A stretch of DNA of 64,000 bases from Candidatus Aminicenantota bacterium (GTDB taxonomy: Bacteria; Acidobacteriota; Aminicenantia; Aminicenantales; Aminicenantaceae), in contig WVZL01000006.1 in the NCBI GenBank assembly GCA_011772495.1, positions 1 through 64,000 on the forward strand, written 5' to 3'. Numbering within the stretch: the stretch's first letter is position 1; each line of letters starts with the position of its first letter. A model generated the notes under the pieces. That model was not told where the DNA came from. It saw only the letters and a list, made by a program, of their open reading frames with translations, and made no database searches. Shown here piece by piece: positions 34,469-42,306 of the stretch. A program made the translations under genes and the position numbers.

Positions 34469-36280
34469 GTGAATAAGAGCTGGTTTAACTTTCTGAAACA
34501 GGGGCTTTCCCGGAAATTACCGAAGGACCGCATTGCCGGAAGGAAAGGATATTCTGGCCTAAAGGCCAATCTTAATAACCTCCGTCCCTTTGTCAAACGT
34601 CACTGGCGCAAAGGCCTGGTAGGTGTCCTGATCATCATCTTCGCTTCCCTGCTTGGATTTCCACAACCTCTTATTACCCGGTATCTCGTTGACGATGTCA
34701 TCCTCGCCCGTCAATTGAGCCTCTTAGCCATAGCCATAATCCTACTGGCTGGGATCGCCCTGGCTGAAAAGCTGATGAGCGCTCTGGAGCAGTTCTATTT
34801 TGCTCGCTTTGAACAACGGATTACCCTCGATATCCAGCAAGAGCTCATCAAACGGGTCTTGCGCTTTCCGATGAAATTTTTTGATGCCAATCAAACAGGC
34901 TATCTGATGTCGCGTTTATCGTCTGATGTCCAAGGACTGCGCTGGTTTTTCTCCAGCACTATTGTCTACATCATCAGTAATTTCCTGCGAGTTCTGGGTG
35001 GAGTGGCGTTGCTTTTTTATCTGGAATGGAGACTGGCTTTGGTGGTGGTGATTATCCTTCCAGGGCTTGTGCTGAGCATACGATACTTTTCTGGAAAGAT
35101 TCATGTTTTGAGTCACCAGAGTATGGAGCAACAGGCCAATGTATCGAGTCAATTCCAGGAATCCATATCTTCGGTCTCCTTGATCAAGGCTTTCTCCTCG
35201 GAAGCGCGCACCCTCCAAAGCATGATGTCCAACCTGAGAAAAGCCTTTCAAATCTCGCTGGAACACATTTCAGTGAGCTCATTGGCCAGCCTGGTGATAA
35301 ATTCTATGCCTGGGATCGCCCGGGTCATCGTGCTCGCTGCCGGAGCTTACTGGGTGATCATCGGCCAATGGAGCTTGGGTTCTTTACTGGCTTTTGTAGC
35401 CTATCTGGGATATGTATTCGGCCCTTCGCAATTCCTGGCTACAGCTAACCTTCAACTGCAGAGTGCTTTGGCAGCACTGCAGCGTGTCTCTGCCCTGTTT
35501 AACATTATTCCAGAAGAGAAAGCTGGGATTGGCAAGAAAGTCGAGAGGCTGAAAGGAAAAATCGAGTTCAAGAAGGTGGCTTTTTCCTACAATGACCGAG
35601 AATCGGTGCTTAAGAATATCTCTTTTGACATTCGTCCAGGAGAGCACGTGGCTATTGTCGGACCCAGCGGTGTGGGCAAGACGACTCTCTTGAGCCTAAT
35701 CCTCCGCTTTTATAAGCCCACGGATGGAGAAATCTACTTTGATGACCAACCAGCTGCAGATTACGAAGTGAGCTCTTTGCGCCGCCGGATCGGGTATGTC
35801 TCCCAGAGTACACTCCTTCTTTCCGGAACGATTATGGAAAACCTCTGTTACGGAAATCCTGAGACAAGTGAGAACCAAGCTATTCGAGCCGCGAAAGTGG
35901 CAGGTCTCCACGATTTTATCAGTAGCCTGCCAACAGGCTATGATACTGAGCTTAGCGAGAAGGGAGTGAATCTGTCAGAAGGACAAAAACAGCGATTAGC
36001 CATTGCCCGAGCACTGGTCATCGATCCAGATATTCTGGTCCTGGATGAGCCCACTTCTGCCTTGGATAGCCTAACGGAAAAATCGATTTTCAGTTCTTTA
36101 CCTTCTCTTGTAAGAGATAAGACTCTGCTGGTGGTGGCCAACCGTGTATCGACCATTAAAGACTCTGATCGTATTCTCCTTCTTAACGAACAAGGCCTAG
36201 TTACCATCGGAACACATCAGTCTCTTATGAAGAATAATGATTACTATCAGTCTATGGTCGCCTACCAACAAATCAAATAA
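34469..36280 (+). CDS. ABC exporter (membrane domain plus ATPase)
   Basis: 603 residues from GTG 34469. Six-helix membrane domain at about 45-340, then the ATPase: Walker A GPSGVGKT near 398, signature LSEGQKQ, Walker B ILVLDEPTSALD with the catalytic Glu. The H-loop His of AHRLST is replaced by Asn558 (VANRVST), an uncommon change that usually slows hydrolysis. No C39 leader-peptidase domain is present, so leader removal must occur elsewhere, plausibly by the fused S26 protein upstream. Last gene of the locus; it probably exports the finished peptide. Confidence 0.88.
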   Translation: MNKSWFNFLKQGLSRKLPKDRIAGRKGYSGLKANLNNLRPFVKRHWRKGLVGVLIIIFASLLGFPQPLITRYLVDDVILARQLSLLAIAIILLAGIALAEKLMSALEQFYFARFEQRITLDIQQELIKRVLRFPMKFFDANQTGYLMSRLSSDVQGLRWFFSSTIVYIISNFLRVLGGVALLFYLEWRLALVVVIILPGLVLSIRYFSGKIHVLSHQSMEQQANVSSQFQESISSVSLIKAFSSEARTLQSMMSNLRKAFQISLEHISVSSLASLVINSMPGIARVIVLAAGAYWVIIGQWSLGSLLAFVAYLGYVFGPSQFLATANLQLQSALAALQRVSALFNIIPEEKAGIGKKVERLKGKIEFKKVAFSYNDRESVLKNISFDIRPGEHVAIVGPSGVGKTTLLSLILRFYKPTDGEIYFDDQPAADYEVSSLRRRIGYVSQSTLLLSGTIMENLCYGNPETSENQAIRAAKVAGLHDFISSLPTGYDTELSEKGVNLSEGQKQRLAIARALVIDPDILVLDEPTSALDSLTEKSIFSSLPSLVRDKTLLVVANRVSTIKDSDRILLLNEQGLVTIGTHQSLMKNNDYYQSMVAYQQIK

Positions 36281-36289
36281 AAAAGCTCC

Positions 36290-37006
36290 CTAGATTTTCC
36301 AGCCCCCAGCAACAATCAGGTTTGTGCCAGTAATAAAATGGGCCTCTTCGGAAATCAAAAACAAAACCGCTTCCGCAACGTCCCGGAACTTTCCCAGCTT
36401 TCTTTGAGGGATGTTCTTTTTCCCAGGAAGAATTCCGCCTTCGATGAGCCCGGGTGAAACCATGTTCACCGTTATTCCTTCTGAAGCCTCTGTAGCTGCC
36501 GCAGTTCGAGTTAGAATCAGGAGGCCTGTCTTGGCAATCGCATAGGGTGTTATAGTCGGGAAAGCCACAAGTTGCTCGGCCCGGCTATAACCCAGGTTGA
36601 TGATCCTTCCCCACTTTCTTTTTCGCATACCAGGAAGAACAGCTTTGAGGCAAGACAAGGCGCTCGCTAAATTTCCCTTGAGAATGAAATCCCATTCTGA
36701 TGGTGCTATTTTTTCCCAGGATTTGATTAAAATCGGGCCAAAATTGTTGACCAATATGTCGAGTTTCTTAAATTTCTTTTCTACTCTCTTAATCAAGGCT
36801 ATGGCTTCGCTTTCTTTTGTCAAATCTGCTCGGAAGGAGGCGCTTAGTTTCTTCTTTTCCCTAATTTCCTTCACCACAGCTTCGGCTGTCTTCCTATTGT
36901 CCTTATAATGAACCGCAACTGCCGAGACAACATCTGCCAGCCCAAGAGCAATCTCTCTCCCTATACCTCGGCTGCTACCTGTGACTAGAGCTATTTTTTC
37001 CTTCAT
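36290..37006 (-). CDS. Short-chain dehydrogenase/reductase (FabG-like)
   Basis: 238 residues. Cofactor motif TGSSRGIGRE, NNFG, and the active-site Tyr/Lys in PYAIAKTG; GLIEGG and TGTNLIVAGGW end the fold as in 3-oxoacyl-ACP reductases. The Ser of the catalytic triad reads as GYSRAEQ, slightly off pattern. Convergent with the ABC exporter (9-bp gap), so not part of the RiPP unit. The substrate is unknown. Confidence 0.85.
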   Translation of the reverse strand: MKEKIALVTGSSRGIGREIALGLADVVSAVAVHYKDNRKTAEAVVKEIREKKKLSASFRADLTKESEAIALIKRVEKKFKKLDILVNNFGPILIKSWEKIAPSEWDFILKGNLASALSCLKAVLPGMRKRKWGRIINLGYSRAEQLVAFPTITPYAIAKTGLLILTRTAAATEASEGITVNMVSPGLIEGGILPGKKNIPQRKLGKFRDVAEAVLFLISEEAHFITGTNLIVAGGWKI

Positions 37007-37256
37007 ATCGTTTCTTGGATTAGAATTAATGAATTCATCGATTCATCTGAAGCAGATTATAAACAATACAGGGGAAGACAATCAAATAAAAAGTGAATTA
37101 AAGAATGATCTTCCTTAAGATGGGACACTAGAAGATATTGAATGAAAATAATAAAAGTCTTAGCGTTAATTCCTCAAAAATAACGACTCCGGATAAGAAC
37201 TCATATGACTTGAATAAAATTCACTTCTTCTCTAAACTTATTTTGAGAGGTTAAAA

Positions 37257-38009
37257 ATGAAAAAAACACTTTCTTTTATTTTCATCCTTCTTTTAGCCCT
37301 GTATTTCAATGGCTGTCGAACCTTCAGCCCTTATCCACAAGTTAGAGAATTCTATAAAGAGATGGCTCTCGAAGAAAACAGCAGCATTTATTTTGAAAAC
37401 CTGCAGGGGGATCTGGATATCATCGGCTGGAAAAAAAATCAAATTGAGATCAGAGCTGCAAAATCTGGCGCCGATTCTCTGCTCAGACAAACAGATATTG
37501 AAATCAAGAAAGAGGGGAAAAATCTTTACATAAAGACTCATCTCCCCAGAGGAGATCTCAGCAGGTTTTTTGTCGATTTTGAGCTTCGGGTGCCTGAAAA
37601 AGTACTTTTTAAAGAAATTAAAATAAACACCGGCAACTTAAACTCCATGCAAATCTACGGAGAGTTAAAAGCTTCCATAGAAACAGGAAATATCGAAATC
37701 GAGGATTTTTCCGGCCTTTGTGAAGTTTTTGCTGATGAGGGCTACATTGCCGCCCGAATTTTTGAGAATAAAAAGGATGATGTGCTCAGTTTTAAAACTT
37801 CGGACGGAGATATCAAGCTCTACCTGCCCTCTGTTCCAAATGTTCAAATCACAGCAGAGACACGCGTAGGAAATATAAGTTCGGATTTTATTCCTGAAGA
37901 AGAACAGAAAGAAGATTTGAAAACATGGGAGCAGACGTTAGGTGAAGGAGCAGCAAAAATAATTATCAAGACCTGGAGTGGAAAAATCCTCATCAAGAAA
38001 ACTCAATAG
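37257..38009 (+). CDS. DUF4097-type lipoprotein
   Basis: 250 residues. Signal with lipobox FNGC (Cys20), so it is membrane-tethered outside the cytoplasm. The rest is beta-rich, with the repeating pattern of DUF4097 adhesin-like helices: INTGNLNSMQIYG, IETGNIEIEDFSG, FKTSDGDIKLYLP. Function of the family is unknown. AGAGG precedes ATG 37257. Followed after 31 bp by a TIGR04076 gene. Confidence 0.8.
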   Translation: MKKTLSFIFILLLALYFNGCRTFSPYPQVREFYKEMALEENSSIYFENLQGDLDIIGWKKNQIEIRAAKSGADSLLRQTDIEIKKEGKNLYIKTHLPRGDLSRFFVDFELRVPEKVLFKEIKINTGNLNSMQIYGELKASIETGNIEIEDFSGLCEVFADEGYIAARIFENKKDDVLSFKTSDGDIKLYLPSVPNVQITAETRVGNISSDFIPEEEQKEDLKTWEQTLGEGAAKIIIKTWSGKILIKKTQ

Positions 38010-38040
38010 CCTTCCTGGATTTGACAGGAAAGAAACGAGC

Positions 38041-38328
38041 ATGAAACTCGTCATCAAAGTCATAGACATCCAAGGCAGCTGTCCTGTTTATCAAGTCGGC
38101 CAAAAAATTGTTCTGGATGAGGGTTTTAAAGTGAACCTGAAAGAAACTGATGCGATCTGTATGCATTCGCTGGCTTCATTTCTCCCATACTATACTTCCT
38201 TGTCCAAAGGAGTTGACCCAGTCGAACTCGGCCTGGCCCATGAAGGAAAAGACGCCTATGTTCAATGCCTCGACCCTCAAACCTATACTGGAGGAGGGAC
38301 AGTAACTTTTAAAATAAGCCGCAAATAA
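38041..38328 (+). CDS. TIGR04076 family protein
   Basis: 95 residues from ATG 38041 (AGGAAAG upstream); a longer frame from 37978 overlaps the lipoprotein and lacks a ribosome site. Signatures: GSCPVYQVGQKIVLD, CMHSLASFLPYY, VQCLDPQTYTGGGTV. The conserved cysteines suggest metal or redox chemistry, but the family is uncharacterised. Probably cotranscribed with the lipoprotein gene. Confidence 0.85.
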   Translation: MKLVIKVIDIQGSCPVYQVGQKIVLDEGFKVNLKETDAICMHSLASFLPYYTSLSKGVDPVELGLAHEGKDAYVQCLDPQTYTGGGTVTFKISRK

Positions 38329-38391
38329 TCTTTTCTTGGGTCGCCATTCCTCAAGCAACAGATTCAAGAAAATTTTAAAAGAAAAAGGACA

Positions 38392-39453
38392 TTGCAGTCT
38401 AAAGAAAACAAAGCTTCCTCTGTTAGAACGCAAACAGAAATCATCGATATGCACCTCCATTTCGGTGCTCCAGAAGATGAGGAAAGTGGGTGCTACTGGT
38501 CTGAGGAATTCACTAAACAGCCTGCTTATCTCGCATTGCTTTTACTTACAGGATCGCTCTGCAAGAAGATAGATATTCATCATATCCGAAAGCATCTCCT
38601 CGGAGTCATCAACCGGTCTAAATATGTAGATAAGAGCGTCCTCCTCGCTCTTGACCAAGTCTACGATGAAACCGGGAATGTCCAACCAGAACAAACTCAC
38701 CTTTTTGTTCCGAACAGCTACCTATCAGACTTAGCCAAGGAAAACAGACGGGTACTCCTAGGCGCTTCTGTGCATCCCTATCGTAATGACTGGGAAGACG
38801 AACTGGAATTTTGTCTTCAGAATAAGGCGGTACTCTGCAAATGGATCCCTTCTTCCCAATTGATCAATCCTGAGCATCCAAAATGTCTTCCTTTTTACAA
38901 GAAACTCGTGGATTACAAATTGCCACTCCTCTGTCACACCGGCCCTGAATATGCAATTCCAACCTCGGATGAAACTTATGTTGAATACAATAATCCGAAA
39001 TACCTGCGGACTGCCTTGGATGAGGGCGTGGTTGTCATCATCGCTCATTGTGCTATGCCTTTTTTTGGACTGCTGGACGTGGATTACCAGGATGATTTCG
39101 GGGAGTTTCTCAAACTCTTCGAGGAAGCAGATCAGAATAATTGGAATCTTTTCGCTGATCTCTCTGCTATCTGCTCTCCGTTCAGAACAAGATACATCAA
39201 AATCATAAAAGAGAATTTGAAGAACATCCCTGCCAGCAAATTGCTTTATGCCAGTGATTATCCCATCCCCCTCTCCGAACTCACCTACAATAAAAGCACC
39301 AACTTTTTCTCCTGGTTGAAATTTGTCCTCAAGGTTCGCTTGACCAAGAATCCTCTGGACAAGAACTTTCTGGTTATCAAAGGCATGGAATTCGACGACT
39401 CCATATTTACCAATGCTGCTAAGCTTTTTGCCAACATTCAATATCCTACCTAA
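38392..39453 (+). CDS. Amidohydrolase-superfamily (ACMSD/TatD-like) metal hydrolase
   Basis: 353 residues from TTG 38392; an internal ATG at 38448 would remove the residues just before the metal motif, so the upstream start is preferred though weak. IIDMHLHFG gives the HxH metal pair, LLCHTGPEY and IIAHCAMPF the later His ligands, and LLYASDYPIP the catalytic Asp. This is the TIM-barrel pattern of amidohydrolase-2 enzymes (decarboxylases or hydrolases). Substrate unknown. Confidence 0.8.
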   Translation: MQSKENKASSVRTQTEIIDMHLHFGAPEDEESGCYWSEEFTKQPAYLALLLLTGSLCKKIDIHHIRKHLLGVINRSKYVDKSVLLALDQVYDETGNVQPEQTHLFVPNSYLSDLAKENRRVLLGASVHPYRNDWEDELEFCLQNKAVLCKWIPSSQLINPEHPKCLPFYKKLVDYKLPLLCHTGPEYAIPTSDETYVEYNNPKYLRTALDEGVVVIIAHCAMPFFGLLDVDYQDDFGEFLKLFEEADQNNWNLFADLSAICSPFRTRYIKIIKENLKNIPASKLLYASDYPIPLSELTYNKSTNFFSWLKFVLKVRLTKNPLDKNFLVIKGMEFDDSIFTNAAKLFANIQYPT

Positions 39454-39646
39454 ATAATGGACTCTTTCAATTTTTTATAAGCTCTGACGACTAAAAATTT
39501 GCAAAGAAGGAGAGCTACATCTAAAGACACTCGATAAGTTCTTGCTGAATTCGTCTGCACCAAACCGGCCGATTTCATTCATCAAAGATAGGGTGCCCAA
39601 GATGAAGCAAGAACCCTAAACATTAAAGACAAGGAAGGAGAGGAAT

Positions 39647-40018
39647 ATGCCAAGAGAAATCAAGGAGGCCCAAACCTACAAGGATCGATTGCTCAAGCTG
39701 ATTCCGAGTGAAATTGTCGCTGCCTACATGGTCCTGGCCGGAATCATTCCTCTGGCTAGCGCCAAGTGGGGGATTCTCATCGTTTCCATCATTCTTCTAA
39801 TCCTGGTTCCCTTATATCTGTGGAAGATTCACAAGGTCACCCGCTGTTCACAGATCATAGTCACCTCAATCTCGTTTGTGATCTGGATCTATTCGCTCGG
39901 AGGGCCCTTCCAGTTCTGGAATTTACACAAAGCCTGGATCGCTTCGGTTGTCTTGGTGTTGTGGACCTTGATCGTGCCCTTAGCGATCAATCCAAAACCC
40001 CAGCCCCAAAGCCCCTAG
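39647..40018 (+). CDS. Small integral membrane protein
   Basis: 123 residues with about four hydrophobic helices (IVAAYMVLAGIIPLAS, WGILIVSIILLILVPLYLW, QIIVTSISFVIWIYSL, WIASVVLVLWTLIVPLA). AAGGAAGGAG precedes ATG 39647. The N-terminal YKDRLLKLIPSE is amphipathic. I do not recognise the family. The gap 39454-39646 upstream holds no other gene. It precedes the trypsin-like protease by 138 bp and might be its membrane partner; this is speculation. Confidence 0.65.
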   Translation: MPREIKEAQTYKDRLLKLIPSEIVAAYMVLAGIIPLASAKWGILIVSIILLILVPLYLWKIHKVTRCSQIIVTSISFVIWIYSLGGPFQFWNLHKAWIASVVLVLWTLIVPLAINPKPQPQSP

Positions 40019-40156
40019 TTCTGCAGGCCAATCCGAAAAGATTAGGATTAGCAAATCTCCTTATCCCTTTGAGTTGTTTACATGCTGGAAACTCCGAAAA
40101 GAAACAAATTGCTTTGATAATGTTTTGAAATAAAAGCTATAAAAAAGGAGGAATCT

Positions 40157-41155
40157 ATGAATGAAGAATTAGATTCTCTAAGAAATATTCTCAAGGATAC
40201 TCGTCTCAAACTCCATGAACAAGCCAATGTCATCGCCACCGGAATAGGATATAAGATCACCAAGGAGAAGAAAACCTCCACCCTCTGTATTGTTTGTTCG
40301 GTAATCAAGAAATTGACTGCTCCCCAATTGTCGGGCAAGGATCTGGTTCCGTCCACTATTGATGGTGTTCCTACAGATGTCGTAGAAACCGGACCTATCC
40401 GAGCCCTGTCCTACACAGGAAGGTACCGCCCCGCACCCGGAGGAGTCAGTATCGGGCATATGGACATCACCGCAGGAACACTCGGCTGCCTGGTAAAGAG
40501 AGACGGAAAGAAACACATTCTTTCGAACAACCACGTGCTGGCTGACAGCAACAATGGTCAACCTGGTGACTATATCCTGCAGCCTGGTCCTTATGATGGA
40601 GGGGAATTTCCAGGTGACCGGATTGCCAAACTGGAAGACTTTGTCCCCATTTCTTTCCTTGACCAACCCCCGGATGGTTGTGGAATAGCTCGCGCCTTCG
40701 CCTCTCTGTTGAATTTTGGAGCCAAGGTCATTGGGAGCAAAACACGATTGCAGTCAACGACTATTCGCCAAGCAGAAAACCTGGTGGATGCAGCCCTCGC
40801 TCTCCCCATCGATGAGAAAGATGTCAGCGATGAAATTCTGGATATAGGTAAAATTAAAGGAGTCAATGAGGGTGCGGTGGGTATGGCAATCAAAAAAACT
40901 GGCCGCACCACTGAATTCACTACCGGCGAGATCCTACAAGTGGATGTGACCGTGGACGTCCAGTATGAATTAGGAAAAATAGCTCGTTTCACCGACCAAC
41001 TCATGGGTGGCGCCATGAGCGAAGGCGGAGATAGCGGCTCAGCGCTCTTGGATACTGATAACAACCTGGTGGGGCTCCTTTTTGCTGGCAGCGATACCAC
41101 CACCATCTTCAACCGGATTCAGAATGTTTTTTCTGCCTTAGGAGTCAGTTTATGA
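40157..41155 (+). CDS. Trypsin-like serine protease (S1 fold) with N-terminal propeptide-like region
   Basis: 332 residues. Catalytic triad by pattern: His126 in LSNNHVLAD, Asp211 in ENLVDAALA and Ser293 in GGDSGSALLD. Residues 1-80 form a separate alpha/beta module (ANVIATGIGYKI ... VPTDVVETG) resembling the stand-alone protein encoded next. No signal peptide, so it acts in the cytoplasm or is exported unconventionally. AAAGGAGGAATCT is the ribosome site. Probably an operon with the two following genes. Confidence 0.85.
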   Translation: MNEELDSLRNILKDTRLKLHEQANVIATGIGYKITKEKKTSTLCIVCSVIKKLTAPQLSGKDLVPSTIDGVPTDVVETGPIRALSYTGRYRPAPGGVSIGHMDITAGTLGCLVKRDGKKHILSNNHVLADSNNGQPGDYILQPGPYDGGEFPGDRIAKLEDFVPISFLDQPPDGCGIARAFASLLNFGAKVIGSKTRLQSTTIRQAENLVDAALALPIDEKDVSDEILDIGKIKGVNEGAVGMAIKKTGRTTEFTTGEILQVDVTVDVQYELGKIARFTDQLMGGAMSEGGDSGSALLDTDNNLVGLLFAGSDTTTIFNRIQNVFSALGVSL

Positions 41156-41223
41156 ATTGCATCGGAGCGGAAAACTCTTTAATATGAGTTTTATCAGGCT
41201 ATTGGTTCAAAAAGGCTGAATCC

Positions 41224-41442
41224 ATGTCACCATCAATCGAAGAAGTTAAGAAAAAGTACACCCAAGCTCTCTTGGCCAAGCCTGGAGTGATTTCAGTGGG
41301 AATAGGCAAAGATCCTGATGGAATACCTGTTATTATCGTTGGTTTGGAGCGTCCTCAACCAGAAACACAGAAGAAGCTTCCCAAAACTCTGGAAGGCTAT
41401 CCAATTCAGATCGAGATTATCGGTAAAATAAAGGCTCTATGA
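41224..41442 (+). CDS. Small protein resembling the protease's N-terminal module
   Basis: 72 residues: LAKPGVISVGIGKDPDGIP, then VIIVGLERPQPETQ and YPIQIEIIGKI. The order V-I/S-x-G-I-G, hydrophobic strand, then P-x-x-L/I-x-G-x-P matches residues 23-78 of the upstream protease. It may be a detached propeptide acting in trans as inhibitor or chaperone. Sixty-eight bp downstream of the protease gene with a poor ribosome site. Confidence 0.65.
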   Translation: MSPSIEEVKKKYTQALLAKPGVISVGIGKDPDGIPVIIVGLERPQPETQKKLPKTLEGYPIQIEIIGKIKAL

Positions 41443-41508
41443 AGAGGATCTTAAGAATCAGAATTCAATAAAAAAAGTTTTTCCTGAAATCTCAAGAAGG
41501 GGGTGACT

Positions 41509-42246
41509 ATGAAGGACCACGTTTTAGACAAGAACTATAAAAAGGGGAATAAAGGGAAAAAGGTCAAACTAATCCAGGAGTGGCTCTGTCTTCATGGCTT
41601 CCACGTCATGGTCGATGGAATCTTCGGTCCAGCCACGGATTATGCGGTTCGACAATTTCAGAAACATGAAGAATTGACTGTAGATGGAATAGTCGGGAAG
41701 AGAACATTCGGGAAACTCATCCAGCCTATTCTAAATTCTCTAACCCCCCTTCCTAAGGATGAAAAATCACTGGGTCAAATGGTTGTCGCCTGCGCAGAAC
41801 AGCATTGGAAACAGAGTCCTCGGGAGATCGGTGGGCAGAATAAAGGGCCCTGGGTTCGTCTCTACATGAAAGGCAAAGAAGGCTCAGAATGGCCTTGGTG
41901 TGCAGGATTTGCCTGTTTTATTCTGAAGCAAGCCTGCCAGAGCCTGGAAGTTCCCTTGCCAGTTAAAACCTCTGTTTCCTGCGATGTCCTGGCCGCCAGC
42001 GCCAAAGAAAAAGGAATTTTCCTCGGGGAATCCAGAATAACAGATAAATCCCAGATCTCTCCCGGCTCCCTTTTCCTGAGGCGGAGAACTCCTGCCGATT
42101 GGATTCACACCGGAATCGTTATCCAACCTGAGAATGAAGTCTTTCATACTATAGAGGGGAACACAAATGATGATGGCCTTCGTGAAGGTTACGAAGTCTG
42201 CCGGAGGATTAGAGGTTATAAGAACAAAGATTTTATATTGATCTGA
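41509..42246 (+). CDS. Peptidoglycan-binding plus CHAP-like cysteine amidase/peptidase
   Basis: 245 residues from ATG 41509 (AAGGGG upstream; GTG 41503 lies in the ribosome site). Residues about 12-72 are a PF01471 peptidoglycan-binding domain (VDGIFGPATDYAVRQFQ, VDGIVGKRT). Residues about 88-240 are a CHAP/NlpC-like domain: Cys131 in PWCAGFACF, His200 in WIHTGIV, and EGNTN with the third polar residue. Such proteins cleave cell-wall peptides or cross-bridges. No signal peptide is visible, as in phage-type or tailocin-type lysins. Confidence 0.82.
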   Translation: MKDHVLDKNYKKGNKGKKVKLIQEWLCLHGFHVMVDGIFGPATDYAVRQFQKHEELTVDGIVGKRTFGKLIQPILNSLTPLPKDEKSLGQMVVACAEQHWKQSPREIGGQNKGPWVRLYMKGKEGSEWPWCAGFACFILKQACQSLEVPLPVKTSVSCDVLAASAKEKGIFLGESRITDKSQISPGSLFLRRRTPADWIHTGIVIQPENEVFHTIEGNTNDDGLREGYEVCRRIRGYKNKDFILI

Positions 42247-42306
42247 GCCTGTAGAGAAACGATTATTCCCGCTTATATTTAATTCTAAAAGGGGCGACAG
42301 GCCTGT

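Noticed and set aside
38758-39441. 227-codon reverse frame opposite the amidohydrolase
   Set aside because: The forward frame carries all metal-binding motifs; the reverse frame has no recognisable domain and no ribosome site.
42247-42306. Terminator between the CHAP-like gene and the ammonia-lyase
   Set aside because: No stem of useful length followed by a T-tract can be drawn in these 60 bp.
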